Assembly: GCA_021647445.1 (NCBI GenBank)
Contig: JAKIUS010000017.1
Span: 1-11,008, forward strand
Origin: Geopsychrobacter sp.
Lineage (GTDB): Bacteria > Desulfobacterota > Desulfuromonadia > Desulfuromonadales > Geopsychrobacteraceae
Reading direction: 5' to 3'
DNA: 11,008 nucleotides
The notes beneath the pieces are model-generated. The model made no database searches. It saw only the letters and a list, made by a program, of their open reading frames with translations, and was not told where the DNA came from. Made by a program: the position numbers and the translations under genes. Position 1 is the stretch's first letter. Every line of letters starts with the position of its first letter. Below, one piece after another: positions 1 to 6,016 of this stretch.

Positions 1-100
1 ACTTCGCCAACTGAGCCAAGCACAACTGACAGCACATGGCTTTCAGACTGTTTTTGGGTGAAAACGCGCTCGGCCTCAGTAGAAATGTGAAAATTACCGA

Positions 101-838
101 TTAAACCCGACTAACCGGGAATTGCTGTAGGATAGTCCTATATATTAGTGTTGATTCTTTCAAAAAGTCATGCAAACACTCGGGTTTCACAGTTTTATCA
201 TTGTGAGATAGATTCATCCATCCATTCTCACATGCAATACCCCAGCCCTTCGAGGACTGTTTTGAAAGCAGTTTTAAAGTATTCACATCGAACAATTTAC
301 GCGCAGCTTGTTCATCTCTTGAATAGAGAAAATAGTTTTTTTGAAACTCAGGGGCAGATGAGAATTTAACTTGCTTACCTCTTGTATAATCAATCTGTGA
401 TTTCTTTTTTATGGACTGTTCGATAACGCGTTTATGAATAGAAGAAAATTGATCCAAGGCGGCAAGACTGAAATCAGGAACATCCTCGGCGGGTAACGGT
501 AAAGCTAAAACTGTTGCAGTGTTAATTCTACCTTTGCTGAATTTTGATATATAATCAAACATCACAAAATCTAAGTCACTAATACGACCTTTAATAATAT
601 TACGAATTTGCCGGAATTGCACATGGCTACCTTGTGGCGTAAGAAGGAAAAAGGCGGGGATATTCGTAATTTCTTTAATGGATTCTTGAGTGCCTACAAA
701 AAAACCAAGCTCTCGTGCTTTCTGCTGAATACCTTTTTCTCGTCTTATATTCTTTGCTCCTAAAACGATTCCGATAATTGCAATAATTAAAAATAATAAT
801 AGGGGGATGACCCATTGATTGTTTGATATAAATGCCAT
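101..838 (-). CDS. Uncharacterised membrane-anchored protein, integron-cassette-like gene
   Basis: I do not recognise a named family. The protein is 245 aa. Residues about 8-28 form one strongly hydrophobic membrane segment (WVIPLLLFLIIAIIGIVLGA), followed by basic residues, which suggests an N-in anchor with a soluble domain of about 215 aa in the cytoplasm. The soluble part (blocks such as FDYISKF, SSAPEFQKNYFLYSRDE, GWGIACENGW) resembles in layout a widespread uncharacterised group of membrane-anchored bacterial proteins; this is an impression only. The frame is open up to 1030. I place the start at 838 because AAAGGG lies just upstream at normal spacing, the membrane segment then begins at residue 8, and the extra upstream codons would be translated through the attC-like site at 883-1039. 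The gene is AT-rich compared with the pilus genes. It lies directly after the attC in cassette orientation. No attC is visible downstream of its stop. Confidence 0.75.
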   Translation of the reverse strand: MAFISNNQWVIPLLLFLIIAIIGIVLGAKNIRREKGIQQKARELGFFVGTQESIKEITNIPAFFLLTPQGSHVQFRQIRNIIKGRISDLDFVMFDYISKFSKGRINTATVLALPLPAEDVPDFSLAALDQFSSIHKRVIEQSIKKKSQIDYTRGKQVKFSSAPEFQKNYFLYSRDEQAARKLFDVNTLKLLSKQSSKGWGIACENGWMNLSHNDKTVKPECLHDFLKESTLIYRTILQQFPVSRV

Positions 839-882
839 TACAAACCCTTTCTCAGTATCGCAGTTTACATCTATGTTTTTTA

Positions 883-1039
883 GCCTAACGGGTAATGATA
901 ACCGGCGGCGACGCGAACTTGCGTAACCCACCGCTATTTTGCTTTTCAATTTAGCGCAGACGTATTTTCCGTCCGAGTTGATTTTGTTTCTTGCGAACCA
1001 CACCTGTATTTTCCGTCCGCTTGATTGCATTCGTTAGGC
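883..1039 (-). other. attC-like integron recombination site (complete, about 157 bp)
   Basis: Read on the minus strand, the site opens with GCCTAAC (1039-1033, fits RYYYAAC) and closes with GTTAGGC (889-883, fits GTTRRRY). Next to these cores are imperfectly complementary arms: ATCAAGCGGACGG on one side and CCGCCGGTTATCA on the other. This is the R''-L''...L'-R' architecture of cassette attC sites. The stop codon TAA of the 103-aa gene is embedded in the first core, as is common for cassettes, and the next gene starts 44 bp beyond the second core. The site is long for an attC, partly because a 14-bp block is repeated inside it. The call is by pattern; folding of the bottom strand was not computed. 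Confidence 0.75.
962..1026. repeat. Direct repeat inside the attC arm
   Basis: GTATTTTCCGTCCG occurs at 962-975 and again at 1006-1019, and each copy is followed within two bases by TTGATT (978-983 and 1021-1026). The two copies are 44 bp apart. The repeated block includes the L''-type arm of the attC site, so the site appears to have an extra arm from a 44-bp partial duplication. Confidence 0.85.
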
Positions 1040-1345
1040 ATTTTTTTTGTAGCCATAGCCTTTGAGTCGTTTTGCACACGTTGATATTTGTTCTTCTGTG
1101 AACAGGGATTGGAATTTGTGATTTTCTAGGATCAGTGCTTCGACAGTGAGTTCAAGTTTGCCACGTTCCCACAATGCTGTATAACCTTCGGACACATTTT
1201 CTGAATTTATTAGCCTGTGAGCTGTTTCTACGCCGCCGATTTCTGCCACCATTTGTAGGAATCTTGTTGCGTTATAATTCGCTTCACTTTGGGCTCTTCG
1301 ATAAATATTGAGCATTTCTTGGTGAAACTCAGATTCAAGAGTCAT
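1034..1345 (-). CDS. Small uncharacterised protein in an integron gene cassette
   Basis: The product is 103 aa, soluble, with no signal peptide or membrane segment, and is probably mostly helical. I recognise a conserved-hypothetical pattern (ATRFLQMV, GGVETAHRLI, SEGYTALWERGKLELTVEALIL, LFTEEQI) shared by small proteins in many bacteria. I know of no assigned function. The start is well supported: AGGAG lies 6 bp before the ATG at 1345. The stop codon TAA lies within the attC core GCCTAAC, and an opposite attC core (1370-1376) lies 24 bp before the start codon. The gene therefore fills a single cassette of about 340 bp. As in typical cassettes no promoter is evident, so expression would depend on upstream or inserted IS promoters. 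Confidence 0.82.
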   Translation of the reverse strand: MTLESEFHQEMLNIYRRAQSEANYNATRFLQMVAEIGGVETAHRLINSENVSEGYTALWERGKLELTVEALILENHKFQSLFTEEQISTCAKRLKGYGYKKNA

Positions 1346-1369
1346 GATTGCTCCTATATTATTTCAGAT

Positions 1370-1376
1370 GCCTAAC
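1370..1376 (-). other. R' core of a second attC, cut off by an IS
   Basis: GTTAGGC on the minus strand fits GTTRRRY and marks the upstream boundary of the 103-aa gene cassette. The rest of this attC lies at 4202-4289, on the far side of the IS1182 insertion. Both interior flanks of the IS show AAC (1374-1376 and 4199-4201), consistent with a very short target duplication. Confidence 0.68.
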
Positions 1377-1394
1377 GAGTCTGTAGAAAAACCC
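1377..1394. repeat. Terminal inverted repeat of the IS1182 element (transposase 3' side)
   Basis: This pairs with 4181-4198 with one mismatch. A further inverted copy of the tip (CTACAG at 1409-1414) lies just inside, so this end could also fold back on itself. Confidence 0.85.
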
Positions 1395-1533
1395 CGCCAA
1401 GAGTGCGCCTACAGACAGAAATTGAAATTTCTTTTCTAGAACGATTCCCTGCTGACGGTACCTTACCTCTGCGACAACCATTTCCCCACGTGCATAAATA
1501 GAAATTCGATCATTATTTGCGTCATTTCCCCTC

Positions 1534-1593
1534 TTATACCGTTCCAAATCGATGTATCTTGGTCAGATTATGCAGCATGTTCATCAACTGCCA
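1534..1593 (-). pseudogene. Detached C-terminal 19 codons of the IS1182 transposase
   Basis: Read on the minus strand from 1593, this segment codes for WQLMNMLHNLTKIHRFGTV followed by TAA (1536-1534). Joined after codon 490 of the main fragment (NGQ, 2661-2659), it gives NGQWQLMNMLHN, the expected end of an IS1182 transposase, where the family has NGQW followed by a V/LHN motif. The two pieces are separated only by the IS1595-family insertion and its duplicated 8 bp. Confidence 0.85.
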
Positions 1594-1601
1594 TTGGCCA
1601 T
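1594..1601. repeat. Left target-site duplication of the IS1595-family element
   Basis: TTGGCCAT here is repeated at 2659-2666 directly outside the two ends of the inner IS. An extra A precedes both copies, so nine bases match. I choose 8 bp because that aligns the two inverted repeats base for base and is the usual duplication length of the family. Confidence 0.9.
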
Positions 1602-1696
1602 CCTGATTAGCACTAATCTTCCGCAATTTACGGAAGTGGCATATTGTGACACGATTAGAGCGCATCTTCACGGTATCCCCAATAAGGAGGTGCACC

Positions 1697-2653
1697 GTGA
1701 AAACGAATCGAATTCAGTTTCAAAAAGGCATGAGCCTGAACCAGTTCCTCAAAGACTATGGAACTGAGCAACAATGCACTGATTACCTTGAGAAATCTCG
1801 CTGGCCACAAGGGTTTCAGTGTCCGAAGTGTACGAGCAATGAGCACTTCTCGTACCGACGTGGTCGCGTAAAGGTTTTTCAATGCCACAAATGCCGATCG
1901 CAAACGACTCTTACCGAAGGAACTATTTTTCATTCAACTAAGTTGCCCCTAACCACATGGTTTCAAGCGATGTACTTTCTGGGCCAGAACAAAAATAATA
2001 TCTCGATCCTGGAGTTGATGCGCTTGATCGGCGTCAGTTACCCAACTTCTTGGCGAATGAAACACAAGCTCATGCAGGTAATGTATGAACGAGAAAGTAC
2101 CACTAAACTCTCAGGCCGAGTTGAAGTTGATGATGCTTATCTCGGTGGCGAACACCCCGGAGGCAAGGCCGGACGCGGTTCTGAAAATAAAGTTCCGTTC
2201 ATTGCTGCCGTCCAGACCAACAGCAAGCACAACCCTTTGTATGCCGTTTTTTCAAAGGTCAAAGCCTTTAGCAACGACGAGATTGAAGAATGGGCGACCC
2301 GGTCGCTGGTCTCGTCAGCAACAGTCGTCTCTGATGGCCTCTGGTGCTTTCAGGCCGTTACTAAAACTGGCTGCACACAACAGCGTGAAGTTGTTGGCAA
2401 GGGACGCAAAAGCACGGACATGGAATGCTTCACTTGGGTCAATACCATCCTTGGCAACCTGGAAACAGCGATCAGTGGGACATATCATGCATTCGACTTC
2501 GAAAAGTACGCTCACCGCTACCTCGGTGAATATCAGTATCGATTTAACCGCCGCTTCGATCTTGCAAGCGTACTTCCCAGGCTGGTCACTACGGCGGCCC
2601 AAACTGGTAAGCGGACTGAACGCTGGCTAAGGTTAGCGGAAGATCAGTGCTAA
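1697..2653 (+). CDS. IS1595-family transposase (ISXO2-like DDE domain)
   Basis: This 318-aa protein should catalyse cut-and-join transposition of the surrounding element. The N-terminus has a zinc ribbon with cysteine pairs at residues about 42/45 (CPKC) and 63/66 (CHKC), used for end recognition. The ISXO2-like catalytic region follows: EVDDAYLGGE with Asp at about 145-146, VVSDGLW with Asp at about 213, then WVNTILGNLETAISGTYHAF and the C-terminal YQYRFNRRFDL block typical of the family. I choose the GTG start at 1697 because AAGGAGGTG lies four bases upstream and the product then begins MKTNRIQFQ, like family members. The open frame extends to 1646 without a comparable ribosome site. The TAA stop lies in the right inverted repeat. 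No frameshift or internal stop is seen, so the enzyme looks functional. Confidence 0.93.
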   Translation: MKTNRIQFQKGMSLNQFLKDYGTEQQCTDYLEKSRWPQGFQCPKCTSNEHFSYRRGRVKVFQCHKCRSQTTLTEGTIFHSTKLPLTTWFQAMYFLGQNKNNISILELMRLIGVSYPTSWRMKHKLMQVMYERESTTKLSGRVEVDDAYLGGEHPGGKAGRGSENKVPFIAAVQTNSKHNPLYAVFSKVKAFSNDEIEEWATRSLVSSATVVSDGLWCFQAVTKTGCTQQREVVGKGRKSTDMECFTWVNTILGNLETAISGTYHAFDFEKYAHRYLGEYQYRFNRRFDLASVLPRLVTTAAQTGKRTERWLRLAEDQC

Positions 2654-2658
2654 TCAGA
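2636..2658. repeat. Right terminal inverted repeat of the IS1595-family element
   Basis: This is complementary to 1602-1624 with two mismatches: the outermost base, and one base 13 positions in. It includes the transposase stop codon. Confidence 0.88.
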
Positions 2659-4128
2659 TTGGCCATTGACCTTCTTCTTACCGCGCAAACTGAATCTCTT
2701 GATTCCAATGGCGTCATTGATGTGGCCAAAGACCGGTTCGACGATCCCCAGACGCATGCTGTAAATGTGGCGGCCCAATGTTGAGTCGATCTTCTGCTTC
2801 ATCCGCTCCAACGGACCAGTCTTTTCTTGAACGAAATTACCGATCTTTACATTGACCTGTCGGGCACCTTTTTGTTTGACGCTGCGTAGGCATTTGTCGC
2901 GCTCAGTACAATGGTCACAATCTTCTTTGTGCCCCTGGAACTGCATGAAGATATTGCTGGCGATCTTCGCTTTTGCGCACTTCAACCACAACTCTTTGCC
3001 CGCCGGACAAATGCAGTGTTGTTTGTCGATTTCTATCTGAAAGTCGGCAGTGGTGAAGCGTTCTTTACCACTCGCTTTCTTCGAGGTCGCTGGCTTGTGC
3101 TCTCCTGCGGTCTTGAAGCGGGGGTCGCGGGAGCGGAAGCGATTGTCTGCTATATAGCCATCGATATTTCTCTCTTCGAGGTATGCCAGTGCGTCCTTGT
3201 TGCAGTAGCCGCTGTCCGCCAGAATCTTCCCGTCCATCAGAGGGCTTTGCTCATCCCCTTTGAAAGCCTCTTCGATCTTTTCGATCATCGGTTCAAGTAG
3301 CCCATGCTCCTGACCTTGGCCGTAGGCTTCGGCGCTGACAACCACCTGATGTTTGCTGTCGACCGCAGCAACTCCGACATAGCCTTGGATCACACCGTTG
3401 CTGGTCTTCATCTTGGCGCTCTCATTGTCGGTGATGTTGCTTTGGACTTCTTTGCCCGAATGACCCAGGCGTTCATCATTATTTTTCAGAAACCGGTCGA
3501 TCTTGTCGCTGGCTTTGAGCAGAGTTTCGATCTGTTGTTCTTCCCGCTTGCGGATCGAGATATCGTTCTCGCCCTTCTGATCTTCATCACGATGTTTGGC
3601 GAGCATGTAACGCACAGCCCGGTCGATCTTCTTACTCTTCTTTTTCAAATTTGCCTTGGTGCCGCTCCATTCCTTGGAGGCATTAGAGGGCAACTTGCAA
3701 CCATCAATGGCGAACATCTCCTTGCCGATCAATCCCATATCGTCACAGACCAGTAAGACCTGGCTGAAGAGTGCAGTGATCTCCTCAGGTGAGGATGAGA
3801 TGAAATCAGCGATGGTCGTAAAGTGCGGACGACTGTCGGCCGATAACGCCATAAACAAGACATTCTCACGGCAAAGTGCTTCGATTTTGCGGCTGCTGGT
3901 TTCACCTCGGGAATAGGCCAGCAATACGATCTTGAGCAGCAGCGCCGGATCGTAAGCGGGGCGGCCGTTCTTGTCGTTCTTGTATTTGTGGTGAAAAATA
4001 TTCAGGTCTAATTTGTTATCGACCAGAAAATTGAGTGTGTATTCGAATGTGCCGGGGAGGATTTGACGGTCGAAAGAGATCGCTAGCAGGACAGATTGTC
4101 CCCGATTGTATTCTTTAAAACGTGGCAT
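2650..4128 (-). pseudogene. IS1182-family transposase, C-terminus cut off by the IS1595-family insertion
   Basis: The remaining reading frame is 492 codons. The first 490 are original; the last two (Ser-Asp) and the TAG stop come from the end of the inserted IS. The N-terminal third is the DUF772-type helical domain (GRPAYDPALLLKIVLLAYSRG at about 55-75), followed by a long charged linker. The DDE-type nuclease core has Asp142 (AIDGCKLPSNASK), Asp305 (LADSGYCNKDAL) and Glu464 (GIVEPVFGHI). A four-cysteine CxxC cluster at about 404-413 (CDHCTERDKC) is typical of the family. The start at 4128 has GGGAGG upstream at good spacing. The whole catalytic triad remains and only 19 C-terminal residues are missing, so activity of the shortened protein cannot be excluded. 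The intact product would be 509 aa. Confidence 0.9.
2659..2666. repeat. Right target-site duplication of the IS1595-family element
   Basis: TTGGCCAT is identical to 1594-1601. On the minus strand it is also part of the IS1182 transposase codons for NGQ. Confidence 0.9.
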
Positions 4129-4180
4129 GTTTTTCCTCCCTCACAAAACTTCAAAACAGCCACTAAAATACCATAATTCT

Positions 4181-4198
4181 GGGTTTTTCTACAGCCTC
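4181..4198. repeat. Terminal inverted repeat of the IS1182 element (transposase 5' side)
   Basis: The complementary strand reads GAGGCTGTAGAAAAACCC and matches 1377-1394 with one mismatch. The transposase start codon lies about 50 bp inside. Confidence 0.85.
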
Positions 4199-4289
4199 AA
4201 CGGTTTGAGATAAGCGGCGGGGATTGGCTGCTGAACCGCGAAGCGGCAACGCACAGTTCGCCCCGTCCGACTTGATTAGCTTGTTGAAC
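4199..4289 (-). other. Remainder of the second attC site
   Basis: On the minus strand this begins with GTTCAAC (4289-4283, fits RYYYAAC). The arm AATCAAGTCGGACGGGG follows, then a GC-rich hairpin (CCGCTTCGCGG region, 4236-4246), then the opposing arm CCCCGCCGCTTATCTCAAA. Adding the GTTAGGC at 1376-1370 completes an attC of about 95 bp with arms pairing along most of their length. The cassette gene that should precede it, to the right on the minus strand, is missing: position 4290 onward holds unrelated sequence. Confidence 0.68.
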
Positions 4290-4363
4290 GAAGCCGCTAA
4301 GGCGGCGGAAAAAACAAATCCACAACCAATTTCCGATTACCTCTCCAAGGTATTACTCTTTTA

Positions 4364-4391
4364 AGAATGGCCCAATGCCGGGCATCATTCT
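4364..4391. repeat. Stem-loop ahead of the integrase fragment
   Basis: AGAATGGCCC (4364-4373) pairs with GGGC (4380-4383) and CATTCT (4386-4391), with a two-base bulge and a six-base loop. It lies 17 bp before the integrase start codon. It may be a leader structure or an end hairpin of the mobile element the integrase came from; the sequence does not decide between them. Confidence 0.5.
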
Positions 4392-4408
4392 AACCGAAGG
4401 AGTTTATC

Positions 4409-4708
4409 ATGGATTTATCTGAACAATCCCGCTTTGACCAACTGTGTCAACGCCACCTGCGGATGCTCAAACTGCAGGGCAAGAGCGACAAAACCATCGA
4501 CGTTTACGCGCGGGCGGTGCGCCGGGTGGCGAAGTATTTTGACTGTTGCCCGGACCGGTTGACCCCGGATCAGCTGGAGATCTACTTCGGACTGCTGGTT
4601 GATTCGCATTCCTGGAGCACGGTTAAGGTTGATCGTAACGGCTTGCAATTCTTCTGGCGGCATGTGCTTAAACTCGATTGGCGCTGGGTCAACATCATCA
4701 AGCCGCCT
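4409..4708 (+). pseudogene. Tyrosine recombinase fragment (N-terminal DNA-binding domain only)
   Basis: The first 100 codons encode the SAM-like core-binding domain of a phage-integrase-type site-specific recombinase (HLRMLKLQGKSDKTIDVYARAVRRV, then RLTPDQLEIYF, then WSTVKVDRNGLQFFWRHVLK). It closely resembles integrases carried alongside IS91-like transposases in proteobacteria, which normally continue after the VNIIKPP motif with a C-terminal catalytic domain bearing the R-H-R-Y residues. Here similarity stops at KPP (4708). Fifteen unrelated residues read through the antisense of the next fragment to a TGA at 4754-4756. The start is solid: GAAGGAG precedes the ATG at normal spacing. With no catalytic domain it cannot recombine DNA. 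It is not an integron integrase by sequence. Confidence 0.82.
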
Positions 4709-4709
4709 A

Positions 4710-5015
4710 ATAGCGGTGCTGAAACAGGTGTCCTCTTCTGTTATGCCGCAGATTGAAGACGACCGCATAGCCGGTGAGCAGTCTGCACATCAAGTGGGCC
4801 AGGGGACGTTCTGGCGGCGATAGACGCAGATGAAGATGATTGTTACGCAGCGCCCAGGCTAAACAGTCCGTTTTAGTTTCTGACAGCAGCAAGCTCAGCC
4901 GCTGATCAAAATCTTCACGGTCCTGATCGTCAAGAAAGATATCGGCCTGCGCGACGCCACTGACGATGACGTGTTGCAGGAGGCCGGGGATGTCTATGCG
5001 AGCTTGGCGTGGCAT
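4710..5015 (-). pseudogene. Truncated HUH (Y1/RAYT-type) transposase
   Basis: The remaining 102 codons match the N-terminal half of a REP-associated tyrosine transposase-like protein: MPRQARIDIPGLLQHVIVSGVAQADIFLDD, then the metal-binding HUH motif NNHLHLRLSP (His60, His62), then LTGYAVVFNLRHNRRGHLFQHRY. Full-length relatives continue from HLFQxRYKS into a YIELNPVRA-like segment that carries the catalytic tyrosine. That part is absent. The frame hits TAG (4709-4707) exactly where it meets the end of the integrase fragment. The start ATG at 5015 lacks a clear ribosome site. Without its tyrosine the protein cannot cleave single-stranded DNA. Confidence 0.82.
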
Positions 5016-5145
5016 GGGGAGAGAAACGTATGATTTATGGATTTATCAAGAATGTCCCCTGGTGTTCCCCGTGATTGTCTTGGCCTGTTTGGAGGTTAGC
5101 AGAAGGGCTATCTTGCTGCACTAAGGCAGGAGCGTCCCCCTATGG

Positions 5146-5214
5146 CTCAGTATTCATGCCGCCGCAGCAGAACCCCTTGAAAATGGCACGGCAGTCGAGG
5201 ATCTTGACTGGTGA
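5146..5214 (+). pseudogene. C-terminal remnant of a YefM/Phd-type antitoxin
   Basis: In the frame ending at TGA 5212-5214 the translation reads LSIHAAAEPLENGTAVEDLDW. This resembles the tail of YefM-family antitoxins, whose C-termini often read like AEPLE followed by an acidic stretch ending in W. The frame has a stop at 5122-5124, and no recognisable N-terminal DNA-binding part lies in any frame upstream, so most of the gene has been lost. The left junction, at roughly 5146-5160, is uncertain. The TGA overlaps the toxin's GTG start as GTGA, the usual translational coupling of such pairs. Confidence 0.6.
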
Positions 5215-5474
5215 GTTGGACGGTTGTTCTTTCGCGAGCGGCAGTCAAAGATACCAAAAAACTTAAAGCTGCCGGATTGAAGCCTCAGGCTGAACGACTG
5301 TTAGCTCTTTTGCAAGAGAACCCTTTCGCAGATTATCCGGTTTACGAAAAACTGGTCGGAATTCTTCGCGGTTATTATTCCCGGAGAATCACTATTCAGC
5401 ACCGTTTGATCTATTCTGTCGATCATCAACAACAGCAGGTGCATTTTTTAAGAATGTGGTCATATTATGAATGA
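5211..5474 (+). CDS. YoeB/Txe-family ribonuclease toxin, orphan and probably inactive
   Basis: This 87-aa protein is the usual length for the RelE-superfamily toxin YoeB/Txe, which cuts mRNA on the ribosome. Diagnostic segments are YEKLVGIL (Glu46), GYYSRRITIQHRLIYSV (Arg65) and the C-terminal FLRMWSYYE. Glu46 and Arg65 align with the catalytic residues of E. coli YoeB. The family's C-terminal His (YoeB His83, in RYHY; relatives often show WSHYE or WTHYE) is replaced here by Tyr85 (codon TAT, one base from CAT). The start is the GTG at 5211, which overlaps the antitoxin stop. Because the antitoxin is only a remnant, survival of the cell fits with a toxin that has lost activity or is not expressed. 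The RNA intron begins 43 bp after the stop. Confidence 0.8.
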   Translation: MSWTVVLSRAAVKDTKKLKAAGLKPQAERLLALLQENPFADYPVYEKLVGILRGYYSRRITIQHRLIYSVDHQQQQVHFLRMWSYYE

Positions 5475-5478
5475 TCCG

Positions 5479-5496
5479 TGCCGGGTGTATCTGGCA
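5479..5496 (+). other. Stem-loop just upstream of the group II intron
   Basis: TGCCGGG (5479-5485) pairs with TCTGGCA (5490-5496), counting two G-T pairs, around the loop TGTA. It follows the toxin stop by 4 bp. No T-run follows, so it is a weak terminator candidate at best. It is also the kind of hairpin next to which some group II introns insert. Confidence 0.4.
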
Positions 5497-6016
5497 TCAA
5501 TAGTTGATAGTTGAGATGTGACCGTTCGCAGTAACAGTTGAATATCTAGCGGGTTGAAGTCCCGTCCGGGGAATTATCCGTTCACCCCGGTAGTTCAAGG
5601 GAGCGGCGTTCTGGCAACAGGGGGTCGTGAGTTCCCAATTGGCAAAACAGCAGGCCGTAACGAAAGTGAACCCGGATGTAGCCTCGTAAATCAATTGAAG
5701 ATGCCGACCTTATGGTCATATGGGGAAGGCCGTCGTGCTTGGGGTTTAAAACGGAAACGACTCAAGCAATCTTCCGGGGTAGAAGGGATGGCATGTTGTG
5801 GAAGATATTCAACCCAGTGCTGGAGACCCGGTGTGGTGACGCGTGAGGAGCGCCAACCGAGACGTATAAGGGAAACCGAAATAGTCAAGGGCTGTACCGG
5901 GAGTCGGAGGGGTTCATAGTACCGCTTGAGGGCACGGGACAACATAACCCCGCCTGAGGGAAGGAACCATACTTTGTTCAAGCAACTAACGAGTGGAAGG
6001 TGAGGAGATTGCAGCA

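Larger units (their letters stand above)
1602..2658 (+). mobile_element. Complete IS1595-family insertion sequence (1057 bp)
   Basis: The ends are inverted repeats of about 23 bp (1602-1624 and 2636-2658) sharing CTGATTAGCACT, then A or G, then ATCTTCCGC. The element is flanked by an 8-bp target duplication. It contains one intact transposase gene whose stop codon lies inside the right repeat. Intact ends, intact gene and a perfect duplication indicate a recent insertion, later than the IS1182 element it landed in. A small hairpin (CTTCCG at 1618-1623 with CGGAAG at 1631-1636) overlaps the left repeat, ahead of the gene. Confidence 0.93.
1377..4198 (-). mobile_element. IS1182-family insertion sequence, interrupted by an IS1595-family element
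   Basis: The element is bounded by inverted repeats GAGTCTGTAGAAAAACCC (1377-1394) and, at the other end on the complementary strand, GAGGCTGTAGAAAAACCC (4198-4181), with 17 of 18 bases matching. It carries one transposase gene on the minus strand, broken by an inserted IS at 1602-2658. Without the insert and one copy of the 8-bp duplication the element would be about 1757 bp, normal for this family. The exact outer edge is uncertain by about 4 bp: the IR could be read as starting at CTGTAG. The element sits inside an attC site. Confidence 0.85.

Noticed and set aside
1..100. A third attC downstream of the first gene.
   Set aside because: No RYYYAAC/GTTRRRY pair with complementary arms is found in the first 100 bases. 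A degenerate site or one beyond the left edge remains possible.
839..1030. Upstream extension of the first gene to a start near 1030 (309 aa).
   Set aside because: The extra codons run through the attC-like site, read as a basic low-quality stretch, and lack a ribosome site, whereas 838 has AAAGGG upstream and gives a clean membrane anchor.
1359..1547. 62-codon open frame on the minus strand.
   Set aside because: It spans the IS1182 end, its inverted repeat and the attC core. It has no ribosome site and overlaps the true transposase tail in another frame.
2911..3756. Long plus-strand open frames opposite the IS1182 transposase (129, 150 and other codons).
   Set aside because: They are antisense shadows of a well-supported transposase and show no family resemblance of their own.
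4293..4306. GCCGC-TAAG-GCGGC hairpin as a rho-independent terminator.
   Set aside because: The stem is only five pairs and no T-run follows on either strand.
4409..4756. Integrase fragment as an integron integrase (intI) for the cassette array.
   Set aside because: Its N-terminal sequence is of the type that accompanies IS91-like transposases, it lacks the catalytic domain and the IntI-specific insert, and no attI-like site is seen next to it.
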